Below are positions 49,031 through 57,743 of a DNA stretch of 64,000 nucleotides, piece after piece. Source of the DNA: Shinella zoogloeoides (lineage in GTDB: Bacteria > Pseudomonadota > Alphaproteobacteria > Rhizobiales > Rhizobiaceae). Made by a program: the position numbers and the translations under genes. The stretch's first letter is position 1; each line of letters opens with the position of its first letter. The DNA is taken from NCBI RefSeq assembly GCF_033705735.1, contig NZ_CP131130.1, positions 995,001-1,059,000 on the forward strand. Direction: 5' to 3'. The notes below the pieces were generated by a model that did no database searches, was not told where the DNA came from, and saw nothing but the letters and a program-made list of their open reading frames with translations.

Positions 49031-49671
49031 ATTGGCCCTTTGGGGACATGCAGCCATTCTCTTTCGACTGCTTCGTGGTCGACTGGCCGTGGGATTTCAA
49101 GCTCTACTCGGAGAACGGTGACGCCAAGTCGGCGCGGGCACATTACGACACGATGTCCCTGCAGGAGATTATCGACTTCTCCGTGATCACCCATCTCGCC
49201 CGCCCGGACAGCCTTTGGCTGATCTGGACCTGCGAGTGGATGAAGCCGGGGGACCAGCAACGGATTTTGGACGCGCATGGCCTGACCTACAAGTCGGCGC
49301 TGATGTGGCGGAAAACGACGAAGAACCACAAGGTCCGGATGGGCACCGGCTATCGGGTTCGGTCCATGCATGAGCGCCTCATTCTGGCGACGACGGGCAA
49401 CCCGAAGCACAAGGCCTTCAAGTCGGTCTTCGACGGGCTGGCCCGCGGGCATAGCCGCAAGCCGGAGGAGTTCTACGATATCGTCCGGAAGAATACGCCC
49501 GGGATGACCCGGGCTGACATGTTCACCCGCCAGACCCGTGAAGGGTTCGTGGCTTGGGGGAACGAGAAGAACCTGTTCGACGCCGGCACGCCGGTGACGA
49601 CGAAGCGGGCCCGCTCCGCTTCAGAAGAGCGCAAACCTGAACCCATGCCGCTCTTCACAACTGCCGCCTAA
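49027..49671 (+). CDS. MT-A70 family N6-adenine methyltransferase
   Basis: 214 residues from a GTG at 49027 (GTGA overlap). The catalytic DPPW appears as DWPW (residues 19-22, CFVVDWPWDFKLYSE). Other family landmarks are DSLWLIWTCEWM, AHGLTYKSALMWRKT, GTGYRVRSMHERLILATTG and RKPEEFYDIVRKNTPGMTRADMFTRQTREGFVAWGNE. SAM-dependent methylation of adenine in DNA is expected. The P-to-W change in the second position is unusual but keeps the essential D and PW. Confidence 0.85.
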   Translation: MNWPFGDMQPFSFDCFVVDWPWDFKLYSENGDAKSARAHYDTMSLQEIIDFSVITHLARPDSLWLIWTCEWMKPGDQQRILDAHGLTYKSALMWRKTTKNHKVRMGTGYRVRSMHERLILATTGNPKHKAFKSVFDGLARGHSRKPEEFYDIVRKNTPGMTRADMFTRQTREGFVAWGNEKNLFDAGTPVTTKRARSASEERKPEPMPLFTTAA

Positions 49672-49700
49672 CAACGGCAAGCATGAGGGTCATCCTCGAA

Positions 49701-49976
49701 ATGAGCATCACAAAATCCGAAATCGCCGATCGCGTGGCCGAAGTCACCGGGTCGACCAAGAAACTCGCCGCTGAGATCGTCGGCGCCACATTCGACCAGA
49801 TCACCTCGGCGCTCGCTTCCGGCAGCGATGTCCGCATCCCCGGCTTCGGCCAGTTCGTGGTCAAGGGCACCAAGGCCCGCAAGGCGCGCAACCCGCGCAC
49901 GGGAGAGCAGGTCGATGTGCCCGCCGGCCTAAAGGTGTCGTTCAAGCCGGCCGCCGAGCTGAAGAAGGCGGTGTAA
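49701..49976 (+). CDS. HU/IHF-family DNA-bending protein
   Basis: 91 residues, the usual HU length, starting MSITKSEIADRVAEVTGSTKKLAAEIVGATFDQI. The beta-arm signature VRIPGFGQFVVKGTKARKARNPRTGEQVDVPAG is intact, with the conserved GFG and RNP. Phage HU proteins bend DNA in recombination, replication or packaging. 4 bp upstream of the next gene. Confidence 0.93.
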   Translation: MSITKSEIADRVAEVTGSTKKLAAEIVGATFDQITSALASGSDVRIPGFGQFVVKGTKARKARNPRTGEQVDVPAGLKVSFKPAAELKKAV

Positions 49977-49980
49977 CGCA

Positions 49981-50568
49981 ATGGCACGAGGCAGGAAACC
50001 CAAACTCACCGTCGTTGGCGGCCCTACCGGTGGCCCTGGCCACAACTCCAGCATGACCGACGAGCAGAAGCTTCGGCTTCTTCGCGGTCACGTCGACAAG
50101 ATCACAGCGCTGAAGGCGAAAGTCGCGACGGCGACGGCGGACTTGCGCAACGCGTACAAGACCGCGAAGGCCGACGACATCCCGAAGGAGGACATCGACT
50201 TCGCCATCGCCCTCGAGAAGGACGATGACGACAAGATGATCCAGCGCCGGCGGCGGGAGACCGAGCTCGCGCGGCTTCTCAACCATCCGATCGGCACGCA
50301 GTTCGAGATGTTCGACACCGATCCCCGGCCGCTGGCCGAGCGCTCGTTCGAGGACGGCAAGCAGGCGGGCCTCAAGGGGCAGGATTGTGCGCCGGACAAC
50401 GCCCTCGGCGATGAAGCCCGCAACAAGTGGATCGAAGGTTGGCACGCCGGCCAGGCCATCTTGGCGGAGAAGTTCCAGAAGGGACCGAGCCAACCCGAGG
50501 TGCTCCGCCCTGAAGGCACGGGCGCCGAAAAGAAGGTCGACGACTTCGACCAGGCGGCAAGCACCTAA
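49981..50568 (+). CDS. GapR/RMF-like two-domain phage protein
   Basis: 195 residues. Residues ~22-90 (TDEQKLRLLRGHVDKITALKAKVATATADLRNAYKTAKADD) have the helix pattern of GapR/DUF2312, a protein that binds overtwisted DNA in alphaproteobacteria. Residues ~118-160 (FEDGKQAGLKGQDCAPDNALGDEARNKWIEGWHAGQAIL) match the ribosome modulation factor pattern (A-x3-G-x-A-G-x-G-x5-CP...W-x-x-GW-x-A-G). The N-terminus is basic and GP-rich. Fusion of the two is notable. Assignment is from pattern, not search. Confidence 0.62.
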   Translation: MARGRKPKLTVVGGPTGGPGHNSSMTDEQKLRLLRGHVDKITALKAKVATATADLRNAYKTAKADDIPKEDIDFAIALEKDDDDKMIQRRRRETELARLLNHPIGTQFEMFDTDPRPLAERSFEDGKQAGLKGQDCAPDNALGDEARNKWIEGWHAGQAILAEKFQKGPSQPEVLRPEGTGAEKKVDDFDQAAST

Positions 50569-50584
50569 CTGAGGAGCGTCGGAG

Positions 50585-51685
50585 ATGAGCCAGAGCAAAT
50601 TGGCCAAACTCCGGAACACCGACGTCTTCAAGGCGTGCATGCGCGTCTTGGAAGAATTCCGGATTCCGAAGGAGGACTTTCAGGTCCTCGATCGCCGGCC
50701 CCATCCGCAACTCACCGTCCGCTACTGCGGGCTGGAGCGGATGATGTCCCTGCCAAGTACCCCGAAGACGCGGGGAAAAGCGCCAACGGTCTACTCAGTG
50801 AATCTCCGACGCATGTTGAAGGAAATGCAAATGGAAGGGCTCGCCGGCGAGAAAGCAGTCGAGCAGCAAGGCGCTCATCAACCCGTTGACGGCTGCGCTG
50901 TCGTCGTCGGCAGCACCGTTATACGTCGCGTTGAATATCGTGGGGAACAGGTCGTCACTCTGGCCATGATCGACGAAGTTCATGGTCGACCGGATGGCAC
51001 CGCCGGCCGGGTGTTCCGTGAGAACCGTGACAGGTTCGAGAACGGCCAGGACTTCCACCAGATCGTCCACGCCCAAAACGACGAATTCCGTCGATATGGG
51101 CTCCACATCCCGAACCGCGGCCTCCTCCTCATCACCCGCCGGGGCTATCTCAAGATCACCAAGTCGCTCAGCGATGATCGAGCATGGGAAGTCTTCGATC
51201 AAATGTTGGATCGATACTTTGCGGCTGAGCTTCCTCAGGCGGAGAGTGTCGCAACCCTCGGCGTTGAGGTCCGCAGCGTCATTGGCGGCATCGTCAAATC
51301 GATCGTGCATAGCGAACTCGCCTTGATCGTGAAGGAAACGATGGGGCTGAGAGAGCAGGTGGCAGGACTGCTGATCGGCTCGGATCCTCGCGTCGCTGTC
51401 GTTGAATTCGTCAGCGTTGCCCAACTCCTAGAGGAAGGGAAGGCTGTCCAAAAGGGCAGGCGCTCGCTCAATCAACGCGTAGGCCACGGGCTGCAGAACC
51501 TCGTTCTGGAGACTGGCAAAGCCAGCAATCGACGCCGCTGCCCCCACTCGGGCAAGTGGCTGTTCCAGCGGGACCTCGCGGACGAATACATGCAGCGTGA
51601 GGGCCGGAGGCTAATTCGAGAGCATAACGACGTCCAGACCGGACAGACTTTCATGCACTTTTGTGCCGGAGGTTCGGCAGCGTGA
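50585..51685 (+). CDS. ORF6N-domain antirepressor-like protein
   Basis: 366 residues. An ORF6N domain at about 108-205 shows RRVEYRGEQVVTLAMIDEVHGRPDGTAGRVFRENRDRFENGQDF and LLLITRRGYLKITKSL. The first ~75 residues (NTDVFKACMRVLEEFRIPKEDFQVL) look like a separate small phage domain. The C-terminal portion has an HPHSGKWLF-type zinc-like RRCPHSGKW. Phage antirepressors and DNA-binding regulators carry ORF6N. GTGA coupling to the RuvC-like gene. Confidence 0.82.
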   Translation: MSQSKLAKLRNTDVFKACMRVLEEFRIPKEDFQVLDRRPHPQLTVRYCGLERMMSLPSTPKTRGKAPTVYSVNLRRMLKEMQMEGLAGEKAVEQQGAHQPVDGCAVVVGSTVIRRVEYRGEQVVTLAMIDEVHGRPDGTAGRVFRENRDRFENGQDFHQIVHAQNDEFRRYGLHIPNRGLLLITRRGYLKITKSLSDDRAWEVFDQMLDRYFAAELPQAESVATLGVEVRSVIGGIVKSIVHSELALIVKETMGLREQVAGLLIGSDPRVAVVEFVSVAQLLEEGKAVQKGRRSLNQRVGHGLQNLVLETGKASNRRRCPHSGKWLFQRDLADEYMQREGRRLIREHNDVQTGQTFMHFCAGGSAA

Positions 51686-52410
51686 GCGTGTTCGTCGGAC
51701 TGGATGTCGCCACCACTACTGGAGCTACGACCTACGCCGGCGGGCGCTACGTCGCGAGCACCTTCACTGCCGCCGCACCATACAAGCAGAAGAGCAAGAA
51801 GGAGCGTGTCGAGGAAGCGCTCGGCATGAAGGTGTCTGCGCTCGATGCAACCCTCACCGGCGCCGTGCTCGCCGACTTCGAGCGACGCCTGTGGATCTAC
51901 CTTGCCGATGTCACGGAGCGCTACGGTCCGATCTCTGCCGTCGCCATCGAGAAGCCGCTGGTTCCCAACCATGAACGCACGCGGACAGTCGTCGACACGT
52001 CGAGTGAGTGGGCCGGCAAGGCAATCCGCAAAGAGAAAGTGGCCGGCACCAACGAGTCCACGATTCATCGGCTCAACGCACTTGCTTCCACGGCGGCCAA
52101 GGTGTGCGCGGTCCTGAACATCCCTTGCGAGTACATCGACCAGACCACATGGCGGAAGGACTTCCTCGGCAACGGCCGACCAGGTCCAAGCGACGTCTGC
52201 AAGAAGCTGGCAGTCAAGGTGTGCCGGTCGATGGGCATTGAGGTTCCGAATGCAGACGCCGCGGAAAGCGTGGGCATCTGCTTCAGCCTCGTCCTCAAGA
52301 AGAATCCCTATGGCGGCCGAGCGAACGACCTGTTCGCCCGTAAGCCGCTGCCGGCGACGCCCAAGCAAGAAGAGGCGCGCGAGGCGGCCGAAGCCCTATT
52401 CCGGAAGTGA
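51682..52410 (+). CDS. RuvC-like Holliday junction resolvase (phage type)
   Basis: 242 residues from a GTG at 51682. RNase H-fold landmarks in order: VGLDVATTTG (D8), AVAIEKPLVPNHE (E in the second acidic position), TTWRKDFLGNGRPGPSD, and IEVPNADAAESVGICFSLVL, which supplies the last acidic residues. The order is that of phage RuvC-like resolvases. Position beside recombination and replication genes supports the call. Confidence 0.8.
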   Translation: MSVFVGLDVATTTGATTYAGGRYVASTFTAAAPYKQKSKKERVEEALGMKVSALDATLTGAVLADFERRLWIYLADVTERYGPISAVAIEKPLVPNHERTRTVVDTSSEWAGKAIRKEKVAGTNESTIHRLNALASTAAKVCAVLNIPCEYIDQTTWRKDFLGNGRPGPSDVCKKLAVKVCRSMGIEVPNADAAESVGICFSLVLKKNPYGGRANDLFARKPLPATPKQEEAREAAEALFRK

Positions 52411-53024
52411 GAATTTGCATGCGCCTTCTATGGCAAGCCATGACGACTGACGAGAGGATCGCGGTTGTCACGAAGTATGCGCTCGAAGGTCTCTCGGCAG
52501 CGAAAATTGCCGCGATGATCGAGGGCGCCACGCGGAACAGCGTGATTGGGGTCGTGCATCGCAATAAAATCTTGCTCGGCCGGGCGCCGTCTTTGCCGCG
52601 CGTAGCCATGACCACGGCCGCGCCGAGACAGCCGGAGGACGGTAACGTCGTGCCTCTTCCGAAGCCAAAGCCCAAACGCCCATCAGCGAAGCCACCGTCG
52701 GGCATAGCAGAGGTCATTCAGTTGCCGGCCAGAAAGCCGGCGCCGAAGAAGAAGAAGAAGAGAAAGGCTGGCGCCGGCGTCAGCATCATGGACCTCGGGC
52801 GAAGCACTTGTCGCGGACCACTCAACGAGAACTACCGACGGATTCCTCCAGCGCAAATGCTGTTCTGCGGAAAGCCTACCAGGCCAGACAGTTCCTGGTG
52901 CGAGGAATGCGCATCGATCTACGTGACAGGTCGCATCGGGACACCGCGGACGGTCGATAAGGATGGAACACCCCTCGCGCCGTCGACGAGGAAGAGGAAG
53001 CCCTTCTACCGATGGCGAAACTGA
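52407..53024 (+). CDS. GcrA-family cell cycle regulator (phage copy)
   Basis: 205 residues from a GTG at 52407 coupled by GTGA; an internal ATG at 52440 (MTTDERIAVV) is the alternative and closer to cellular GcrA. The GcrA N-terminal HTH TTDERIAVVTKYALEGLSAAKIAAMI...RNSVIGVVHRNKILLGR is present. The C-terminal sigma70-contacting domain DLGRSTCRGPL...MLFCGKPTRPDSSWCEECASIYV retains the C and FCG/WC pattern. A proline/lysine-rich linker lies between. GcrA activates methylated GANTC promoters with RNA polymerase. Confidence 0.85.
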   Translation: MRICMRLLWQAMTTDERIAVVTKYALEGLSAAKIAAMIEGATRNSVIGVVHRNKILLGRAPSLPRVAMTTAAPRQPEDGNVVPLPKPKPKRPSAKPPSGIAEVIQLPARKPAPKKKKKRKAGAGVSIMDLGRSTCRGPLNENYRRIPPAQMLFCGKPTRPDSSWCEECASIYVTGRIGTPRTVDKDGTPLAPSTRKRKPFYRWRN

Positions 53025-53401
53025 CGGATTTCCCGCCGTCTGAAGTCGCCATGTCGATCCAATCGATCGTGGACAGGTCGAAGCTCAAATTCGGCGGTCA
53101 TGCCGGCTTTCTCTTCATGGAACTGACCTTGGATCACGCCCGGATGTTCTGGGCGGCCAGCAAGCATCTCGAGTTCCTCTCCGATTGGGGAGTCGGGATC
53201 GAGACCACCCGATACAGCCTCGAGGAGTGCCGGGTCTTCATCGACGAATTGATCAAGACGGTCCGCAGCTCTCTCCGCGTGAGGCTGGACTTCGAGGAGC
53301 TGATGCTCCTCCGCGACGCAGCCACTCACATCGACCGGCTGTCGATCATGCAGACAACGAAGCCGCCAAGCAAACGGCGGAACGGAGGCAAAAAGACGTG
53401 A
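53012..53401 (+). CDS. Hypothetical phage protein
   Basis: 129 residues, starting inside the end of the gcrA-like gene (13-bp overlap) and ending in a GTGA overlap with the cytosine methyltransferase. Central SRYSLEECRVFIDELIKTVRSSLRVRLDFEELMLLRDAATHI-like helices (approximate) and a basic tail. No family recognised. Confidence 0.62.
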   Translation: MAKLTDFPPSEVAMSIQSIVDRSKLKFGGHAGFLFMELTLDHARMFWAASKHLEFLSDWGVGIETTRYSLEECRVFIDELIKTVRSSLRVRLDFEELMLLRDAATHIDRLSIMQTTKPPSKRRNGGKKT

Positions 53402-55665
53402 TAATTTCCGGCGCATTGAAGGAGGTGGAGTTCACCCATTTTCACCTCTTCTGCGGGCTCGGCGCCGCGGCAAAGGGCATGAACAAGGGTAGGGCGCGTG
53501 TGGGAAATCTGCGCGCCAAGTTTCGTTGCTTGGGCGGGGTCGACAACGATCCGGCGGCGATCAACGACTTCTCACGCCTGGCCGGCGTGCCCGGCACGCT
53601 GCTCGACATGTTCGACGAGGATCAATACCGTTCCTTCCACGATGCCGAACCTCCGCGCGGCTGGCGGCCCGCAACTCCGGCAGACATCCAGCGGGCAGCG
53701 CATCACGAGTTCCCCGACATCGTGTTTCTCAGCGCCCCCTGCAAGGGCTTCTCCGGTCTCCTACCGGAATCGTCGTCGAAGACCGCGAAGTACCAGGCTC
53801 TCAACCGCCTCACCCTTCGGGGCGTCTGGCTCATGCTGGAAGCCTTCAAGGACAAGCCCCCGAAGCTGATCATTTTCGAGAACGTGCCGCGTATCGCGAC
53901 GCGTGGCCGCGGCCTGCTCGACCAGATCGTCGCCTTGCTCCGCAGCTATGGCTATGCCGTTGCTGAGACGACGCACGACTGCGGCGAGCTCGGCGGCCTC
54001 GGCCAGTCCCGCAAGCGCTTCCTGCTCGTCGCCCGACACGAGGAGACGGTACCTCCGTTCCTCTACGAGCCGGAGAAGCGCCGCCTCCGCGGCGTCGGTG
54101 AAGTCCTCGACAAGCTCCCTATGCCGGGCGATCCGCGCGGCGGCCCGCTGCACCGCATTCCCGCGCTTCAGTGGAAGACATGGGTACGGCTGGCATTCGT
54201 TGAGGCCGGTGCTGACTGGCGCTCGCTGAACAAGCTCGCAGTCGAGGACGGGGTGTTGCGCGACTTCGGAATCCTGCCAATCGGCGGCTGGCGCGATACG
54301 GCTATCGCCGTTCCCGATGTTCGCACTGCAAGCACCCGGGAGGGCACCGGCTACCTCGGCGTGAACGCTTGGGACGAGAACATGGGCGTCATTTCCGGAA
54401 ACGGGAGGCCGGGAGCAGGCGCATATAGCGTGGCCGACCCGCGCCCACCCGAGGGAAGCCTCGAATATCACCAATATGGCGTCAGAGAGTGGGGCGAGCC
54501 CAGCGGCGCGGTGATCAACGTGAAATCGCCTGGCCAGGGCACGTTTTCCGTTGCCGATCCCCGGATGGAGGGCAAGCCCCGCTTCAATAACGTCTACCGC
54601 GTCGTGCCGTGGGTCGAGAACGCGCCGGCCGTCGCCGGTCCTGGCGGCCCGGCCGGCGGCCTCGCCGTTGCCGACCCGCGCCCGGCGCCGCGCGACGATT
54701 ACAAGCAGACCAAGTATCGTGTCACCGCGTTCGACGAGGCCGCCGGCACGGTCATCGCCGCATCGACGACGGGTAACGGTGCCTATGCGGTCGCTGATCC
54801 GCGCCCGGCTCGCGAACTGCACAAGGGCACGCATGGCGTTCGCGATTGGATGGAGCCGTCAGGCACAGTCCAAGGTGAAAGTCTACCTTCCAACGGAGCC
54901 TTCGCCGTAGCGGATCCGCGCACGGAATGGAGCGAGCACACCCACAGCAACAAGCTCGCCGTGACCGACTGGACCGAGCCCGGCACCACGGTCACCGGAT
55001 CGCGTTTCGGATCGGGCGCCGGCGCGGTAGCCGATCCCCGGCCTGGATATGGGGAAGGCGCCCATCAAAACATCCTGGCCGTCACTGATTGGGACGGGGC
55101 GTCCAAGACCGTCACGGGCGCACGCCATGTCGCCGGCGGCGCGCTCAGCGTCGCGGACCCTCGGCCGGTCGGGCTCAACGCCAATCGCGAGCACTATAAA
55201 TCCGGAGGCCACTATGGGGTGGTGCCTTGGGATGAGAATTCGGGCGCGGTGCCGGCGTTCGGGAAATACGACAGAGGCGCTTGGTCCGTTGCCGATCCCC
55301 GCGGTGGCGAAGGTGATGTCGCCGAGAGCCTTCCCCAGTCCAGCGACCGACTCGTCGCGGTGATCCGCGCGCTGGACGGGACGTGGCACCGGCCTTTCAC
55401 CACGCTGGAGCTTGCCGCGCTGCAAAGCCTCGTCGATCCGGAGGAGGTTTTTACGCTCTATGGCCAGTCCGATTCCGCTTGGCGCGAGCGCATCGGCAAC
55501 GCCGTGCCGCCGGATGCGGCAGAGGCGATCGCCGGCGTCATGGGCACAACTCTGTTGCTCGCCATGACGGGGCAGACCTTCATGTTGAGCAGCCAGCCGA
55601 TTTGGGTTCAGCCGATCGCCATGGCGCTGGCTGTCGATCAGAGGGGGAACATTCCCCATGAGTGA
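53398..55665 (+). CDS. Cytosine-C5 DNA methyltransferase with eight-fold VADPR repeat insertion
   Basis: 755 residues from a GTG at 53398. Motif I is HLFCGLGAAAKG (16-27); motif IV PCKGFS with catalytic C115; motif VI ENV 161-163; motif VIII QSRKRF 203-208; motif X GNAVPP 700-705, so the catalytic core is complete. Between VIII and X, where the target recognition domain belongs, lie eight imperfect ~40-residue units, each ending in (S/A)VADPR: R-box starts at residues 345, 385, 424, 465, 504, 544, 585 and 631. Each unit has a W-x-E-x-x-G-T/A-V pattern. This makes the protein about twice the usual length. Confidence 0.93.
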   Translation: MIISGALKEVEFTHFHLFCGLGAAAKGMNKGRARVGNLRAKFRCLGGVDNDPAAINDFSRLAGVPGTLLDMFDEDQYRSFHDAEPPRGWRPATPADIQRAAHHEFPDIVFLSAPCKGFSGLLPESSSKTAKYQALNRLTLRGVWLMLEAFKDKPPKLIIFENVPRIATRGRGLLDQIVALLRSYGYAVAETTHDCGELGGLGQSRKRFLLVARHEETVPPFLYEPEKRRLRGVGEVLDKLPMPGDPRGGPLHRIPALQWKTWVRLAFVEAGADWRSLNKLAVEDGVLRDFGILPIGGWRDTAIAVPDVRTASTREGTGYLGVNAWDENMGVISGNGRPGAGAYSVADPRPPEGSLEYHQYGVREWGEPSGAVINVKSPGQGTFSVADPRMEGKPRFNNVYRVVPWVENAPAVAGPGGPAGGLAVADPRPAPRDDYKQTKYRVTAFDEAAGTVIAASTTGNGAYAVADPRPARELHKGTHGVRDWMEPSGTVQGESLPSNGAFAVADPRTEWSEHTHSNKLAVTDWTEPGTTVTGSRFGSGAGAVADPRPGYGEGAHQNILAVTDWDGASKTVTGARHVAGGALSVADPRPVGLNANREHYKSGGHYGVVPWDENSGAVPAFGKYDRGAWSVADPRGGEGDVAESLPQSSDRLVAVIRALDGTWHRPFTTLELAALQSLVDPEEVFTLYGQSDSAWRERIGNAVPPDAAEAIAGVMGTTLLLAMTGQTFMLSSQPIWVQPIAMALAVDQRGNIPHE
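54340..55320 (+). repeat. Eight tandem imperfect ~120-bp coding repeats
   Basis: Region of the cytosine methyltransferase gene that codes the VADPR units. Spacing of the VADPR codons is 39-41 residues for six intervals and 46 for the last. The DNA copies are diverged at third positions, so they are old duplications kept by selection on protein. Confidence 0.85.
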
Positions 55666-56008
55666 CCTTCAGAACATCCTGCGGCTGCTGAGATCGCGCC
55701 GTTTCTCGTTGACGGATGAGAAGAAGCTGCAGGCCGAGATTGAGGAAGTGCTGACCGCCGCCGGCGTCGATCACAAGCGAGAGCATCGCTTGGACGCTGG
55801 CTCCATCATCGACTTCATGATCGGGGCCACCGGAGTCGAGGTGAAGATCAAGGGCTCGAAGCTCAACATCTTCAGGCAACTCGAGCGGTATGCCGAGTTC
55901 GATGCGGTGGAATGCCTGGTCCTCGTCAGCAACGTCCCCACGGGAATGCCGGAACACATCGATGGCAAGCCCGTCCATCTCGTAAATCTTGCAAAGGCTT
56001 GGCTTTGA
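55658..56008 (+). CDS. Small PD-(D/E)XK nuclease-like protein
   Basis: 116 residues. The pattern HRLDAGSIIDFMIGATGVEVKIKGSKLNIFRQLERYAEFDAVECLVLVS shows the D ... E-x-K catalytic core and the following Q-x3-Y helix of small PD-(D/E)XK nucleases. It overlaps the methyltransferase by 8 bp and the next gene by 1 bp (TGATG). Could be a nicking or resolving enzyme, possibly specific for modified or unmodified DNA. Confidence 0.68.
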   Translation: MSDLQNILRLLRSRRFSLTDEKKLQAEIEEVLTAAGVDHKREHRLDAGSIIDFMIGATGVEVKIKGSKLNIFRQLERYAEFDAVECLVLVSNVPTGMPEHIDGKPVHLVNLAKAWL

Positions 56009-57219
56009 TGAAGCAACCGACGCTCTTCGAGGGATCGAAGCGGCTGGTCTATGACGAGGCCGCCGAGATGACGCTGCAGTCGATGCAGGCGTATGGCCCA
56101 GCTCATGACCACTGGGTGTTCGCTTTTTCTGGCGGAAAAGACAGCACGGCAACGCTGACCGTGATCATGCATCTGATCGATGCGGGCCGATTGATGGCCC
56201 CCAAGACCATCACCGTCCTCTATGCGGACACGCGAATGGAGCTGCCGCCTCTGGCAATCGCAGCGGCAAAGCTCCTCGACCGGCTTCGCGCGAGAGGGAT
56301 TCATTGCGAGACCGTCTGCGCGCCGCTCGACCAACGCTTTCTCGTCTACATGCTCGGGCGAGGGGTGCCACCGCCGAACAACAACACATTCCGCTGGTGC
56401 ACCCGACAGATCAAGGTCGACCCGATGACGGTCGCCCTTGAGCGCCGGATCGGTGAGCTTCATGGCTCTATCCTCATGATCACGGGCGTTCGACAAGGGG
56501 AAAGCGCCATTCGCGACGGTCGGATTGCGATGTCCTGTGGCAAGGATGGCGCCGAGTGCGGGCAGGGCTGGTATCAGCAAGTCGTTCCGCAGGCGGCCGG
56601 AATTCGAGGGAAGATTGCGACGCTCGCACCACTTCTTCACTGGCGAGTTTGCAACGTGTTCGACTGGCTGAAAATCTACGCCAGGATGCCCGAGTACGGG
56701 GCATGGGATACCGGCGCCGTCGTCGATGCCTATGGAGGAGACGAGGCCCAGGAAATCAATGCGCGGACCGGCTGCAACGGCTGTCCGCTCGCATCGCGAG
56801 ATCTTGGCCTCGAGACCGTGCTCCGTGTTCCATATTGGTCCTACATCGCGCCTCTCCTCGGCCTCAAGCCGCTATATCGTGAACTCCGTGAGCCGCGACA
56901 CCGTCTGAAAAAGACTGGCATCGACGCCAACGGCGAAATCGCTACCGCCAAGAACAAGCAGCGGATGGGGCCACTCACATTCGAGGCCCGCCTCATGGCC
57001 TTGGACCGCGTGCTGTCCATCCAGGAACAGATCAACGCCGACGCCCTGTGTCTGGGCCGGCCGGCAGTCGACATCCTGAATGCAGAGGAAGAGACCCGGA
57101 TCCGCGAACTAATCGATCTCGAGACATGGCCGAACGGCTGGGAGGGGGATGAGCCGACGGCCGATACCCCGATGGACACGATCTACGCCGATGGCTCGAT
57201 CCAGCCATTGTTCATCTGA
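56008..57219 (+). CDS. PAPS-reductase-fold (DndC-like) protein
   Basis: 403 residues. The ATP-pyrophosphatase loop SGGKDS is at 41-46. C131 in RWCTRQIK, C177, C184 and the CNGC pair (256/259) supply cysteines for a 4Fe-4S cluster, as in DndC and phage PAPS-reductase-like proteins. DndC works in DNA phosphorothioation; simple PAPS reductases act in sulfate assimilation. The extra C-terminal ~150 residues and phage context favour a DNA or tRNA thiolation-type role, not proven. Confidence 0.78.
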   Translation: MKQPTLFEGSKRLVYDEAAEMTLQSMQAYGPAHDHWVFAFSGGKDSTATLTVIMHLIDAGRLMAPKTITVLYADTRMELPPLAIAAAKLLDRLRARGIHCETVCAPLDQRFLVYMLGRGVPPPNNNTFRWCTRQIKVDPMTVALERRIGELHGSILMITGVRQGESAIRDGRIAMSCGKDGAECGQGWYQQVVPQAAGIRGKIATLAPLLHWRVCNVFDWLKIYARMPEYGAWDTGAVVDAYGGDEAQEINARTGCNGCPLASRDLGLETVLRVPYWSYIAPLLGLKPLYRELREPRHRLKKTGIDANGEIATAKNKQRMGPLTFEARLMALDRVLSIQEQINADALCLGRPAVDILNAEEETRIRELIDLETWPNGWEGDEPTADTPMDTIYADGSIQPLFI

Positions 57220-57251
57220 GCCCGCATGAGGGCGAATCTTCAAAATAGGGT

Positions 57252-57743
57252 ATGCTGATGCAATATCGTTCCGATCGACAGATCGTTGAATCCCTTCTTC
57301 CCGTTCGCCTATGGGCGACTGTCATCGCCGAAGGCATCGACCAGCCGGATAGCGAGGACGCCCGCACCCTTCTGACCTGTCTGGCTCACGCGCAGGAAGA
57401 GGTCGTCGCCGGCCTGAGCCCGCGTAAAGCCGAAGCGATAGTCCGGCGGGCGCGTCGCGCCGTCGAGATCGCCAAGGAGCCTTTTGTGGAGGCAAAGGCT
57501 GCCGTGGCCAAGTTCGGCCTCTGCGTCTTCTATTTCCTCGATTGCCTTCGGAAGAACGGCGCCTTCGGCCTCGTAGATGGTAGCCCGCTGGATAGTGCCG
57601 TGACAGCGATCCTCGCGCCTGAAGGAACGCTCACAGAGTTCGCGAATATCCCGAAAGTGGATGCTTCCGCCCAGAAGCAGGCGCGCCACATGCTTACGGC
57701 GCTGCAGCGCGAAGGCTACTTTGCTCAGGTGGTCTGGGCATGA
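57252..57743 (+). CDS. Hypothetical phage protein
   Basis: 163 residues. Helical, with AEAIVRRARRAVEIAKEPFVEAKAAVAKFGLCVFYFLDCLRK as its core and a C-terminal winged-helix-like part (ARHMLTALQREGYFAQVVW). ATGA overlap with the adenine methyltransferase. No family recognised. Confidence 0.6.
   Translation: MLMQYRSDRQIVESLLPVRLWATVIAEGIDQPDSEDARTLLTCLAHAQEEVVAGLSPRKAEAIVRRARRAVEIAKEPFVEAKAAVAKFGLCVFYFLDCLRKNGAFGLVDGSPLDSAVTAILAPEGTLTEFANIPKVDASAQKQARHMLTALQREGYFAQVVWA

Noticed and set aside
54340..55320. Tandem repeats considered as CRISPR or minisatellite
   Set aside because: They are ~120-bp in-frame coding units without constant spacers; they code the methyltransferase repeat domain.
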